NCBI GenBank assembly: GCA_020847535.1
Contig: JADLBU010000088.1
Location: forward strand, 1 to 40,243
Origin: Phycisphaerales bacterium
GTDB lineage: Bacteria > Planctomycetota > Phycisphaerae > Phycisphaerales > UBA1924
Direction: 5' to 3'
Length of the DNA: 40,243 bases
Part shown: one piece after another, positions 6,843 to 14,415 of the stretch
Numbering within the stretch: position 1 is the first letter of the stretch
How the letters are laid out: every line of letters begins with the position of its first letter
Translations under genes and position numbers: made by a program
The notes under the pieces: model-generated
Seen by the model: the letters and a program-made list of their open reading frames with translations, nothing else
Database searches by the model: none
Told to the model about the DNA's origin: nothing

Positions 6843-8351
6843 GTGTCAGGTGGCCGAGGGCGGCCGGGATATCACATCTTGAGCATTCACTGGCCCATTA
6901 TTCGAAGTCTGCTTGCCTCCCCTACTCGGATCGCGATCGTGGATGAGAGGCGGTCGTACCGGGCGATCGAGATCGTGGTGGCAGCGCTGCACGCGGCTTC
7001 GGCGATAGGCAGGGTGTGTGAATCCCGGACGGTGGGTGTGATGGTGCCGACGAGCGGGGCGTTTCCGATCGCCGCGCTGGCGGGGTGGATGCTGGGCAAG
7101 GTGGTGGTGCCGCTGAACTACCTCCTCAAGCAGGAGGAGTTGCAGTACGTCATTGATGACTGCGGGTGCGACACGGTGGTGTCGGCGGGTGTGCTGCTGG
7201 ATCACCTTGGGTACGAGCCACGGGTGAAGAACCTGCTGAAGATGGAGGAGATGTCGTTCAAGGGTGTGCCGGAGGTGCGGTGGCCGGCGAGCGCGGAGGA
7301 TGAGGACCTGGCGGTGCTGCTGTACACATCGGGGACGAGCGGGAAGCCCAAGGGTGTGATGCTCTCACACGGCAATGTCTCTTCCAACATCCGGCAGATC
7401 ATCGACTGGGTGGATTTCGGTCCGCCGGACACGCTGCTGGGCGTGTTGCCGCAGTTCCACAGTTTCGGGATGACAGTGCTGACGCTGCTGCCGTTGTGGG
7501 CGAGCATCCGGGTGGTGTTCGCAGCGCGGTTCGTGCCGCAGCGGATCGTGAAGTTGATACGTGAGCACCGGCCGACGGTGCTGGTGGCGATCCCTTCGAT
7601 GTATGCAGCGCTGCTGCACTCGAAGGATGCGGTCGCGGATGATTTCAAGAGCCTGCGCTACGTGGTGTCGGGAGGAGAGCCCTTGCCTCAGGCGGTGTTT
7701 GAGAAGTTCCGGGAGCGGTTCAACATTACGATCAACGAGGGGTACGGGCTGACGGAGACGAGCCCGGTGACGAACTGGTGCCGGCCCAGCGAGTGGCGAG
7801 CGAGGTCGGTGGGGAGACCGATCACGGATGTGATCGAGAAGATCATCGATATGAACACGGGCCGGGAGCTGCCGCCGGGCGAGGATGGCGAGGTGTGGAT
7901 CGGGGGGCCGAACGTGATGCAGGGGTACTACAAGCTGCCGCAGGAGACGGCCAGGGTGCTGACGCCGGAGCGATTCCTGCGGACTGGGGACATGGGTCGG
8001 CTGGATGAGGATGGGCACCTGTACATCACGGGGCGGATCAAGGAGATGTTGATCATCGGCGGGGAGAACGTGTTTCCGCGGGAGATCGAGGAGGTGCTCA
8101 ACGCGCATGCGTCGGTGAAGGACTCGGGGGTGGTGGGCAAGTCCCACGACCTGCGTGGCGAGCAACCTGTGGCGTTCGTCGAGCTCAAGGAGGGAGAAGT
8201 GTTCGACGAGAAGGCGCTGCTGGCGTGGTGTCGGGGGAGGCTGGCGGGGTACAAGGTTCCGGATGAGATCAGGGTTTTGGATGCGCTGCCGCGGAATGCG
8301 ACGGGGAAGGTGATGAGGCGGGAGCTGAAGAAGCTGGTGATCGCGATGTGA
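6843..8351 (+). CDS. Acyl-CoA synthetase (AMP-forming), class I adenylate-forming enzyme
   Basis: A protein of 502 residues from the GTG at 6843, or 490 from the TTG at 6879 (product then starting SIHWPIIRSLL). It activates a carboxylic acid, probably a fatty acid, to the acyl-adenylate and then the CoA thioester. Diagnostic motifs are all present: the phosphate-binding loop LLYTSGTSGKPKGVMLSH (about 159-176), YGLTETSPV (about 300), the hinge and signature GRIKEMLIIGGENVFPREIE (about 396-415), and the C-terminal catalytic Lys in NATGKVMRRELKK (about 487-499). The length is near the lower end for the family, which fits a compact medium/long-chain ligase lacking N-terminal extensions. The substrate cannot be told from sequence alone. 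It is divergent from the SPOR lipoprotein gene, with a shared 145-base promoter region. Confidence 0.9.
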   Translation: MSGGRGRPGYHILSIHWPIIRSLLASPTRIAIVDERRSYRAIEIVVAALHAASAIGRVCESRTVGVMVPTSGAFPIAALAGWMLGKVVVPLNYLLKQEELQYVIDDCGCDTVVSAGVLLDHLGYEPRVKNLLKMEEMSFKGVPEVRWPASAEDEDLAVLLYTSGTSGKPKGVMLSHGNVSSNIRQIIDWVDFGPPDTLLGVLPQFHSFGMTVLTLLPLWASIRVVFAARFVPQRIVKLIREHRPTVLVAIPSMYAALLHSKDAVADDFKSLRYVVSGGEPLPQAVFEKFRERFNITINEGYGLTETSPVTNWCRPSEWRARSVGRPITDVIEKIIDMNTGRELPPGEDGEVWIGGPNVMQGYYKLPQETARVLTPERFLRTGDMGRLDEDGHLYITGRIKEMLIIGGENVFPREIEEVLNAHASVKDSGVVGKSHDLRGEQPVAFVELKEGEVFDEKALLAWCRGRLAGYKVPDEIRVLDALPRNATGKVMRRELKKLVIAM

Positions 8352-8396
8352 GGCGGAACGCCGCTCGTCATGCAGAGCCGGTACCGGCGGGCAGGA

Positions 8397-8981
8397 TCAC
8401 CGATCGAAGCTCGCGCCGGCGACCATGACATCCATGGCATCGCTGACCGTCTGCTTCGATGCATCCGCGGCGGTAGCGAGCAGCACGATGAGCTGGTTGT
8501 TCTTGGGGATAATGACCCAATGCTGGTAGGTCGGAGTAGTGCCGGCGCCGATGGCATTGCCGGTACCGTTGCCCACGTGCTCAATGGAGACCGCTTCGCG
8601 TCCGGCGATGTTGGCGATCGACTGCTGGGTGATCGTACAGCCGGCAGATTTGGCTGATGCCAAGCAGGAGGCCAAAACCTGTGAGGCGGTGAGGGGTGTC
8701 TGCACCTCCTTCGCAAAGGCGACGATGGTAAACGAACTGCCGACGGGCGTCCAGACTCCAAGGACATTGCCGGGAACCGTCACGGAGTTCGCGGACGCCT
8801 CGCGCCAACCGGCGGGAGGCGTGACGCGGAAACCGGAATCGGAGTGAACCAGTTGAGGAAGGGCCGCGGTTCCAGCATCGCAGCCGATCAGCGCGGAGGC
8901 AAGGCCGTACGAGAGCAGAACCAACCCGCTCGCGATCGCAAACACACGCAGGCCACAGCAAGTTTGATGAATGGAGTTCAT
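8397..8981 (-). CDS. Putative lipoprotein of unknown function (194 aa)
   Basis: The ATG at 8981 follows AGGAGCCAGTC, a strong ribosome binding site. The N-terminus has a hydrophobic segment, VFAIASGLVLLSYGLASALIGC, whose LIGC end fits a lipobox, so Cys34 may be lipidated. The mature part contains DSGFRVTPPAGWREAS, then GSSFTIVAFAKEVQ and HWVIIPKNNQLIVLLATA, ending in a helix. This 'Phe-arg-v-pp-gw' opening followed by an antiparallel sheet resembles PsbP/DcrB-like lipoproteins that fold as alpha/beta sandwiches. The likeness is weak and no function is assigned. It is convergent with the acyl-CoA synthetase gene, 45 bases away. Confidence 0.7.
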   Translation of the reverse strand: MNSIHQTCCGLRVFAIASGLVLLSYGLASALIGCDAGTAALPQLVHSDSGFRVTPPAGWREASANSVTVPGNVLGVWTPVGSSFTIVAFAKEVQTPLTASQVLASCLASAKSAGCTITQQSIANIAGREAVSIEHVGNGTGNAIGAGTTPTYQHWVIIPKNNQLIVLLATAADASKQTVSDAMDVMVAGASFDR

Positions 8982-9147
8982 GACTGGCTCCTTGTGATCC
9001 GGCCGCGGGTCAGGGCCTGTGAAGCCCAAAGCCGATCACCATCCGGGAACCATGCCGCGAACGAGGGGACGATCTTGCAGGCGGTTGCCCCGAATGTGAG
9101 GCAAATTCTCACGGTCTGTCCCCGCACGAGAGCAATGAGCCCATCGA

Positions 9148-9169
9148 ACCACGGGGAGAAAACACGAAG
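9148..9169. repeat. Dispersed 'ACCACGG..AAAACACGAAG' spacer repeat, copy 1
   Basis: The sequence ACCACGGGGAGAAAACACGAAG lies between divergent genes. Its reverse complement shares TTCGTGTTTTCTCC with the start of the spacer before sdhA (about 36260-36300), with a single-base difference at the first position. It is a noncoding interspersed repeat of unknown function. Confidence 0.5.
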
Positions 9170-9255
9170 GGGCGGAGAGTCGGCGGGTTGGCCCGTCCTA
9201 ATGTTCGCCGTCTGTGCCCGGACAATTCCATTGCATCGACGTATCTGGAGCTCCC

Positions 9256-9900
9256 ATGGAACTGTACATCGACACCGCGAACATTGATGAGATCAAGCAG
9301 GCCGCTGCGCTGGGTGTGCTGGATGGGGTGACGACCAACCCATCGCTGATCGCCAAGGAGAAAGTCCCCTACGCCAAGCGGCTCACGGAAATCTGCGAGG
9401 TCGTCAAGGGGCCGGTGTCGGCGGAGGTGATCGCGACCGACTACGCGGGGATGCTGAAGGAAGGCCGTGAGCACGCCAAGATCGCCAGCAACATCGTCGT
9501 GAAGCTGCCGAGCACGATGGATGGGCTCAAGGCGTGCAAGGCGTTCAGCGATGAAGGCGTCAAGACGAACCTGACGCTGTGCTTCCAGCCGCTTCAGGCG
9601 ATGATGGTCGCCAAGGCGGGGGCCTTCCTGGTGAGCCCGTTCATCGGGCGATTGGATGACATCGGGCAGGAGGGGATGGACCTGATCCACCAGATCCGGA
9701 CGATCTACGACAACTACGGGTTCAAGACCAAGATCCTGGCGGCATCGATCCGTCACAACGAGCACATGCTGCGGTGCGCGCTGGCGGGGGCGGATGTGGC
9801 GACCGTGCCGTTCTCAGTGATCATGGGGGCGATGAAGCACCCGCTGACGGATATCGGGGTGGAGAAGTTCGTGGCGGATTACAAGAAGGCGTTTGGATAA
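9256..9900 (+). CDS. tal: Transaldolase, short TalC/FSA-type
   Basis: A 214-residue protein; the ATG at 9256 is preceded by CTGGAGCTCCC. The length and sequence match the single-domain transaldolase/fructose-6-phosphate aldolase family, (beta/alpha)8 barrels that transfer a dihydroxyacetone unit through a Schiff base. The opening MELYIDTANIDEI carries Asp6, GVTTNPSL carries Asn28, and Lys83 in IVVKLPST is the Schiff-base lysine. VSAEVIA has Glu57 where fructose-6-phosphate aldolases have Gln. This favours true transaldolase activity in the non-oxidative pentose phosphate pathway. In the segment AGAFLVSPFIGRLDD, a Leu occupies the site of the Phe/Tyr that usually contacts the substrate, a mild departure. 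The gene stands alone, just upstream of ruvB. Confidence 0.93.
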   Translation: MELYIDTANIDEIKQAAALGVLDGVTTNPSLIAKEKVPYAKRLTEICEVVKGPVSAEVIATDYAGMLKEGREHAKIASNIVVKLPSTMDGLKACKAFSDEGVKTNLTLCFQPLQAMMVAKAGAFLVSPFIGRLDDIGQEGMDLIHQIRTIYDNYGFKTKILAASIRHNEHMLRCALAGADVATVPFSVIMGAMKHPLTDIGVEKFVADYKKAFG

Positions 9901-9908
9901 GAAGAGAA

Positions 9909-9951
9909 GGCACTGGGCACTGGGCACTGGGCATTGGGCATCAGGCACTGG
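9909..9951. repeat. GGCACTG-type tandem repeat between tal and ruvB
   Basis: Six imperfect copies of a 7-base unit GGCACTG (variants GGCATTG and GGCATCA) follow directly after the tal stop codon. The array lies in the 69-base gap before ruvB and has no coding role. It could vary in length between strains. Confidence 0.75.
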
Positions 9952-9969
9952 TGAGAGCCAAGAACCTAC

Positions 9970-11007
9970 ATGGCGACGGAGCGGCTTCTTTCTCCACAGC
10001 AGCGGGTGCCTGAAGAAGAGCAGGCGAACTTTGCGTTGCGCCCTGAGCGGATCGGGGAGTACATCGGGCAGCGGGAGTTGATCGAGCGGCTCTCGATCGC
10101 GGTCGAGGCGGCCAAGGCGCGGTCGGAGCCGATGGAGCATGTGCTGCTGCATGGGCCGCCGGGGCTGGGGAAGACAACCTTGGCGCACGTGATCTCGCGG
10201 GAGATGGGATCCCGGATCACGGTGACCAGCGGGCCGGCGCTGGCTCGCGGGACGGATTTGGTCGCCGCGCTGCAGCGGTTGCAACCCGGGGATGTGCTGT
10301 TCATCGATGAGATCCACCGGCTGCCGATCGCCGTCGAGGAGTTTGTGTATCCGGCGATGGAGGATTTCCGGATCGATGTGACGGTGGATACGGGGCTGAA
10401 CGCGCGGACGATCCAGATCAAGTGCAAGCCGTTCACGCTGATCGGGGCGACGACGCGAGCGGGGCTGTTGTCAGCGCCGTTGCGCTCGCGATTCGGGCAG
10501 ACGTTTCACCTGCAGTATTACACGGTGGCGGAATTGGCGACCATTCTGCGGCGGAGCTGCTCGCTTCTGAACATGGGTGAAGCGCCGGATGCAGCCCTGA
10601 ACAGGGTCGCCGAGCGTTCGCGCGGGACGCCCCGGATTGCCAATCGCCTGCTGCGGCGGGTGCGGGATTTCGCGCATGTGAAGGCGAAGGGGAAGCTGTC
10701 GCTCTCGATCGTGGATGATGCGCTGACGCTCGAGGGTGTGGATGCGCTGGGGCTGGATGAGTTGGACCGGTCGTACCTGCGGACGATCGGGAACGTGTAC
10801 TCGTGCGGGCCGGTGGGGCTGGAGACGGTGGCGGCGACCATGAACGAGGATGCGGGGACGCTGGAGGATGTGGTGGAGCCGTATCTCTTGCAGATCGGGT
10901 TTCTGGCGCGGACGCGGCGGGGACGGGCGCTGACGAGGGCGGCGTGCGGGCATCTGGGGGTGGTATTCAAGGCGCAGGCGGAGGATGGGTCGGGGTTGTT
11001 TTCGTAA
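9970..11007 (+). CDS. ruvB: Holliday junction branch migration ATPase RuvB
   Basis: A 345-residue protein of normal family length. RuvB forms hexameric rings that, with RuvA, drive branch migration of Holliday junctions during recombinational repair. The N-terminal LRPERIGEYIGQRELIERL, Walker A GPPGLGKTT (62-70), Walker B DEIHRL (113-118), sensor 1 region GATTRAGLLSAPLRSRFG with the arginine finger, and the winged-helix C-terminal part ending near TRRGRALT are all present. The start ATG at 9970 gives a normal N-terminus but has no strong ribosome binding site; a GCACTG repeat lies just upstream. ruvA and ruvC are not in the window, so the genes are dispersed here. A DUF433 gene starts 28 bases after the stop. 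Confidence 0.96.
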   Translation: MATERLLSPQQRVPEEEQANFALRPERIGEYIGQRELIERLSIAVEAAKARSEPMEHVLLHGPPGLGKTTLAHVISREMGSRITVTSGPALARGTDLVAALQRLQPGDVLFIDEIHRLPIAVEEFVYPAMEDFRIDVTVDTGLNARTIQIKCKPFTLIGATTRAGLLSAPLRSRFGQTFHLQYYTVAELATILRRSCSLLNMGEAPDAALNRVAERSRGTPRIANRLLRRVRDFAHVKAKGKLSLSIVDDALTLEGVDALGLDELDRSYLRTIGNVYSCGPVGLETVAATMNEDAGTLEDVVEPYLLQIGFLARTRRGRALTRAACGHLGVVFKAQAEDGSGLFS

Positions 11008-11035
11008 CGAATGGTTACGCGTGATAGAATTGGGC

Positions 11036-11254
11036 ATGAGGCCGGTTGAATCAAATCCTGAGATTCTTGGCGGCACACCTTGCTTCGCTGGCACTCGTGT
11101 GCCTGTTGAATCGCTCTTTGATCATCTTCGGCGTGGGTACACCGTCGATTACTTCCTGGCTCAGTTCCCGACGGTCTCCCGTGAACAGGTAGAAGCCGTG
11201 CTGGATGTCGCTCGTCTCAGCGTTCCCACGCAGGCATTGCGGGCGAGCGCGTGA
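11036..11254 (+). CDS. DUF433 protein, probable antitoxin
   Basis: A 72-residue protein whose core, NPEILGGTPCFAGTRVPVESLFDHLRRG, is the signature of DUF433. DUF433 proteins are small DNA-binding helix-turn-helix proteins that often act as VapB-like antitoxins. The second half, DYFLAQFPTVSREQVEAVL, is the usual helical end. The ATG at 11036 is chosen because it matches the family start; a GTG at 11021 is also in frame. The stop codon overlaps the GTG start of the next gene (GTGA, 11251-11254), so the two are translationally coupled. The partner is a DUF5615 PIN-like protein, the standard companion in such pairs. Confidence 0.85.
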   Translation: MRPVESNPEILGGTPCFAGTRVPVESLFDHLRRGYTVDYFLAQFPTVSREQVEAVLDVARLSVPTQALRASA

Positions 11255-11586
11255 AGCTGCTGCTCGATGAAAACCTGCCGGTTGATCTGCGGCTGTTCTT
11301 GACCGGTCACGAGGCCATCACTGTCGCTTACATGGGATGGAAGGGCCTGACGAACGGAGCGCTGCTCGCACGCGCCGCCGCCTCGGGCTTCGATGCGGTC
11401 ATCACGAAGGACTCGGGCATTCCCTACGAGCAGAACACGGCATCATTACCGCTCTCGATTGTGGTCATACGTTCGGCGAGTAACTCGCTTGACGACATAC
11501 GTCCGTTGGTGGCGGGGATCTTGCAGGCACTTGAGCGGATGCCTGCGCGAACGATTGTCCGTGTGGGAGATCCGGCCGACCGGTGA
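11251..11586 (+). CDS. DUF5615 PIN-like protein, probable toxin
   Basis: A 111-residue protein starting with GTG at 11251. The opening MKLLLDENLPVDLRLFL carries the conserved Asp of PIN-like nucleases. FDAVITKDSGIPYEQN in the middle holds the second acidic site, in place of the common TxDxDF. PLSIVVIRSASNSLDDIRPL follows, as in DUF5615. Family members are predicted Mg2+-dependent RNases related to VapC. WKGLTNGALLARAAASG is the helical segment between the two acidic motifs. It overlaps the DUF433 gene by four bases, so it is probably the toxin of a type II-like pair. Activity cannot be judged from sequence. Confidence 0.82.
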   Translation: MKLLLDENLPVDLRLFLTGHEAITVAYMGWKGLTNGALLARAAASGFDAVITKDSGIPYEQNTASLPLSIVVIRSASNSLDDIRPLVAGILQALERMPARTIVRVGDPADR

Positions 11587-11640
11587 GGATTTGCGCGGGC
11601 TCATTTGCATCCTCCGAATCTGGTGGTACATTCGGACTTG

Positions 11641-12674
11641 ATGCGATGGGCGGTTCCCACGGCCGGTTGCTGTTTGTGCCTCGCGAGCCGTGGGGCGTTT
11701 GCTCAGACTCCGCCGGACTATGACTTTCAATTCGCGACGATCGGCGCTGTCAACAACGCACCATTCGCCGGGCCGGATTTCACTGGGGGCGGGTTTACTA
11801 TCGGCGGGGGTCGGTCGGTTACGAATATCGGATCGCGAAGCCGGAGGTCACGACGGGCCAGTGGCTCGAATTCCGCAACACGTTCAGTCCCTCGGCCACG
11901 CTCCCCAACTTCTACACCGACCTTGGACCCATCTATTGAGGAGCGGAAGTGGACCCGACCTATGGCGGGCCCGGAGAGAAATATCGGATGCGAAATGTCG
12001 CGAGCGCACCAATGTTGCCCGTCGCCGGTATCACCTGGCGGGAGGCGGCGTTGTATTGCAACTGGCTGCACAATGGCAAGCAGTCCGACCCCAACTCGCT
12101 CAAAGGCGGGGCATACGACACCTCCACGTTCGGAGGCGTGCCCTTCAACTTCACGGATGCACTGACCCATGAGACGGGAGCCAAGTACTGGATTCCGACG
12201 CTCGATGAAGCGATGAAGTCACAGTGCTACGACCCGAACCGGTTTGGCACTGGGCAAGGCGGTTGGTGTCAGTACAAGAATACGTCCGACGAAGGCGGCA
12301 TTTCGGGACCGCCCGGCAGCGGCACCACCAGTTCGGGATACACGGAAACGAACGCGGGGGAATGGGATATTCCGCTCGGCGCCTATCCCGATTCCCTCTC
12401 TCCGTGGGATTTCTTAGACACCAGCGGCGGGTCGGGCGAGTGGATCGAGGAAGTGTTCTATGCGCCGAACCCCGCGGATCGCGGTGTCTACGGATCATGG
12501 GCGGGAGATGGCGGATTCCCCCTCTCAGATCACGCATCCATCGTCCGCGGCGGCGATCCGGGCCGGCCTTATTCACGGTTCGGGCTGCGAATAGCATCGA
12601 CGGTTCCTGGCCCGAGTAGTCTTGTGCTGGTCGCCTTTGCGGCGGTGCGTTGCGCTCGCCGGTCCGCTCGGTGA
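11641..12674 (+). pseudogene. Secreted formylglycine-generating-enzyme-like (SUMF1) protein, broken by frameshift and in-frame TGA
   Basis: The signal peptide and first 50 residues (MRWAVPTAGCCLCLASRGAF, then DYDFQFATIGAVNNAPF) read from 11641. Near 11800-11820 the reading must change frame to continue as VGYEYRIAKPEVTTGQWLEF. That frame then meets TGA at 11937-11939, exactly where homologous sequences of this type have Trp (GPIY-stop-GAEVDPTY). After it the frame is open to 12674. It carries PVAGITWREAALYCNWLHNG, YWIPTLDEAMKS, WDFLDTSGGSGEWIEE and GLRIASTVPGPSS, the FGE-sulfatase fold. The end, VPGPSSLVLVAFAAVR plus Arg, is an exosortase-type tail. The two lesions indicate a decayed gene or, less likely, two sequence errors. 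TGG-to-TGA is a single-base change. Confidence 0.82.
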
Positions 12675-12685
12675 TGGTCGTTCCT

Positions 12686-12797
12686 CCGCCCCTGCCGGGG
12701 CGGGATGCGTGTACACCGCTTTCCACTGGTTCCGCATCGCTCGGCTGCGCCGGCGATGCTTCACCAGTGGCTACATCCCTTGGCCCCGCTGGGGCCA
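12686..12797. repeat. Cluster of three hairpins, REP-like
   Basis: Three inverted repeats lie in a 112-base gap between convergent genes. The first is CCGCCCC-TGCC-GGGGCGG (12686-12703). The second has 18-base arms (12723-12740 and 12753-12770), outer CCACTGGT/ACCAGTGG and inner GCATCGC/GCGATGC, with a three-base mismatch. The third is TGGCCCC-GCT-GGGGCCA (12781-12797). The middle one has the form of repetitive extragenic palindromes. They could end transcription from both sides. Copy number elsewhere cannot be judged here. Confidence 0.6.
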
Positions 12798-12832
12798 CAC
12801 GCAAGAAACGATGTGCGTTTGTGTGCTGAGAA

Positions 12833-14356
12833 TCAGCCGGCCATGCGACCGGGGGAGCCGGATGGGTTGGGGATGGCATCGATGCGCGAATCGATGCCGT
12901 GCTGCTTCATTTTCTTGTAGAGCGTGGTGCGGTTGATGTTGAGCTGGTCGGCGGTTTTCTGGCGGTTCCAGTCGTTGGCGCGGAGGGCTCGCAGCAGGAC
13001 GAGCTTTTCGGGGCCGCGGAGGGCTTCTTCGAGGGGCATGGGGACCCAGGCGGTGTCATCATCAGCGGGGGAGAACCCTGCGCTGTTGAGGGCGCCGGTG
13101 ATCGCCGAGGCGAGGCCGGCCATGCGACCGGGGTTGCCGGAGGTTCCGCCCATGAGTTGCGGGGGGAGATCGTCGATGGTGATGGTCTGGCCGCGCGTGA
13201 GGACGGCAGCACGCTCGATGATGTTCTGCAGCTCACGGACGTTGCCTGGGTAGGTGTAGCGGCGCATCGCATCCATGGCTTCTGGGGTGAAGCCGATGAT
13301 CTGCTTGCCCAGTTCGGTTGAGTGCTTGGCGAGGAATGACTCGGCGAGCACGGGGATATCGCCGACGCGCTCGCGCAGGGGCGGCAGTTCGATCTTGACG
13401 ACGTTGATGCGGTAGTAGAGATCCTGGCGGAACTGACCGGCGGCGACCAGCTGCTCGAGGGGCTGGTTGCTGGCAAGCACAACGCGGACATCGACCTCGA
13501 TGGTCTGGGTGGATCCGACGGGCTCGAACTTGCGCTCCTGGAGGACGCGGAGGAGCTTGAGCTGCATGCCCGGTGAGGCGGAGTTGATCTCATCAAGGAA
13601 GATGGTGCCCTTGTCGGCGGCGAGGAAGCGGCCGACCTTGTCGGTGTGCGCGCCGGTGAAGGCGCCCTTGACGTGGCCGAAGAGCTCGCTCTCGAGGAGA
13701 GTCTCGGGGATGGAGCCGCAGGAGAGCTCGACGTAGGGCTTGCTTGCGCGGGGTGAGCGGTGGTGGATCGCGTGGGCGATCAGGCTCTTGCCGGTGCCGC
13801 TCTCGCCGGTCATGAGGACGGTGGTGCGGCTGGGAGCGACGGCCTCGACGAGCTCGAAGATGCGCTGCATGCGGTGGTCAGCGCCGATGATGTTGTCGAG
13901 GGAGAGCTTGCCATCGAGTCGGCGGCGGAGGAGCTGGTTCTCGGCGAGCAGGGCCTGCTGCTTGATGGCGCGCTCGAGTGCGACACGCAGTTCATCATCG
14001 ACGACGGGCTTGGTAAGGAAGTCGGTGGCGCCCTGCTTGAGGGCGGAGACGGCGGCCTCGATGGTGCCGTAGCCGGTGAGCATGATCGCGACGATTCCGC
14101 GATACTTGGCGGCGATTTCCTTGAGGAGGGCCAGGCCATCCATGCCGGGCATGGAGATGTCGGAGATGACGATGTTGAAGGGTGAGCCGCCGGCGGGAAC
14201 CTCGGTTTGGGCCTTGGCGAGCGCAGCGAGCGCTTCGATGCCGTTGAGTGCGGTGGTGGCGCGGTGGCCCTCGGCCGAGATGAACTCGGCGAGCGATTCG
14301 GCGACGATGGGATCATCATCGACGATCAGGATCCTGGCTGACGAACTGGTGGCCAA
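12833..14356 (-). CDS. NtrC-family sigma-54-dependent response regulator
   Basis: A 507-residue protein with three domains. A receiver domain (about 6-125) has phosphoacceptor Asp66 in ISDISMPGMDG, the acidic pair IVDDD and Lys116 in FLTKPV. An AAA+ sigma-54 interaction domain (about 152-395) has Walker A GESGTGKS (184-191), GAFTGA (231-236), which contacts sigma-54, and Walker B FLDEI (253-257). A Fis-type helix-turn-helix (about 455-490) contains NRQKTADQLNINRTTLYKKM. It activates transcription by the sigma-54 RNA polymerase when phosphorylated, presumably by the histidine kinase encoded 59 bases upstream on the same strand. A Gly/Pro-rich motif, GNPGRMAG, recurs at the very C-terminus as GSPGRMAG. 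The target genes are not evident. Confidence 0.95.
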   Translation of the reverse strand: MATSSSARILIVDDDPIVAESLAEFISAEGHRATTALNGIEALAALAKAQTEVPAGGSPFNIVISDISMPGMDGLALLKEIAAKYRGIVAIMLTGYGTIEAAVSALKQGATDFLTKPVVDDELRVALERAIKQQALLAENQLLRRRLDGKLSLDNIIGADHRMQRIFELVEAVAPSRTTVLMTGESGTGKSLIAHAIHHRSPRASKPYVELSCGSIPETLLESELFGHVKGAFTGAHTDKVGRFLAADKGTIFLDEINSASPGMQLKLLRVLQERKFEPVGSTQTIEVDVRVVLASNQPLEQLVAAGQFRQDLYYRINVVKIELPPLRERVGDIPVLAESFLAKHSTELGKQIIGFTPEAMDAMRRYTYPGNVRELQNIIERAAVLTRGQTITIDDLPPQLMGGTSGNPGRMAGLASAITGALNSAGFSPADDDTAWVPMPLEEALRGPEKLVLLRALRANDWNRQKTADQLNINRTTLYKKMKQHGIDSRIDAIPNPSGSPGRMAG

Positions 14357-14415
14357 TCGCCGTTCCTTCTCTTATCTCTCTCCCAGCGGGGCAAGTCTCT
14401 CTACCTGCGGGGAGT

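Noticed and set aside
6843..8351. Naming the acyl-CoA synthetase FadD
   Set aside because: The motifs prove the adenylate-forming superfamily but not long-chain fatty acid specificity.
11937..11939. Reading TGA as Trp (altered genetic code or selenocysteine) in the FGE-like gene
   Set aside because: Other genes here use TGG for Trp and TGA as a stop. A neighbouring frameshift in the same gene also points to decay or error rather than recoding.
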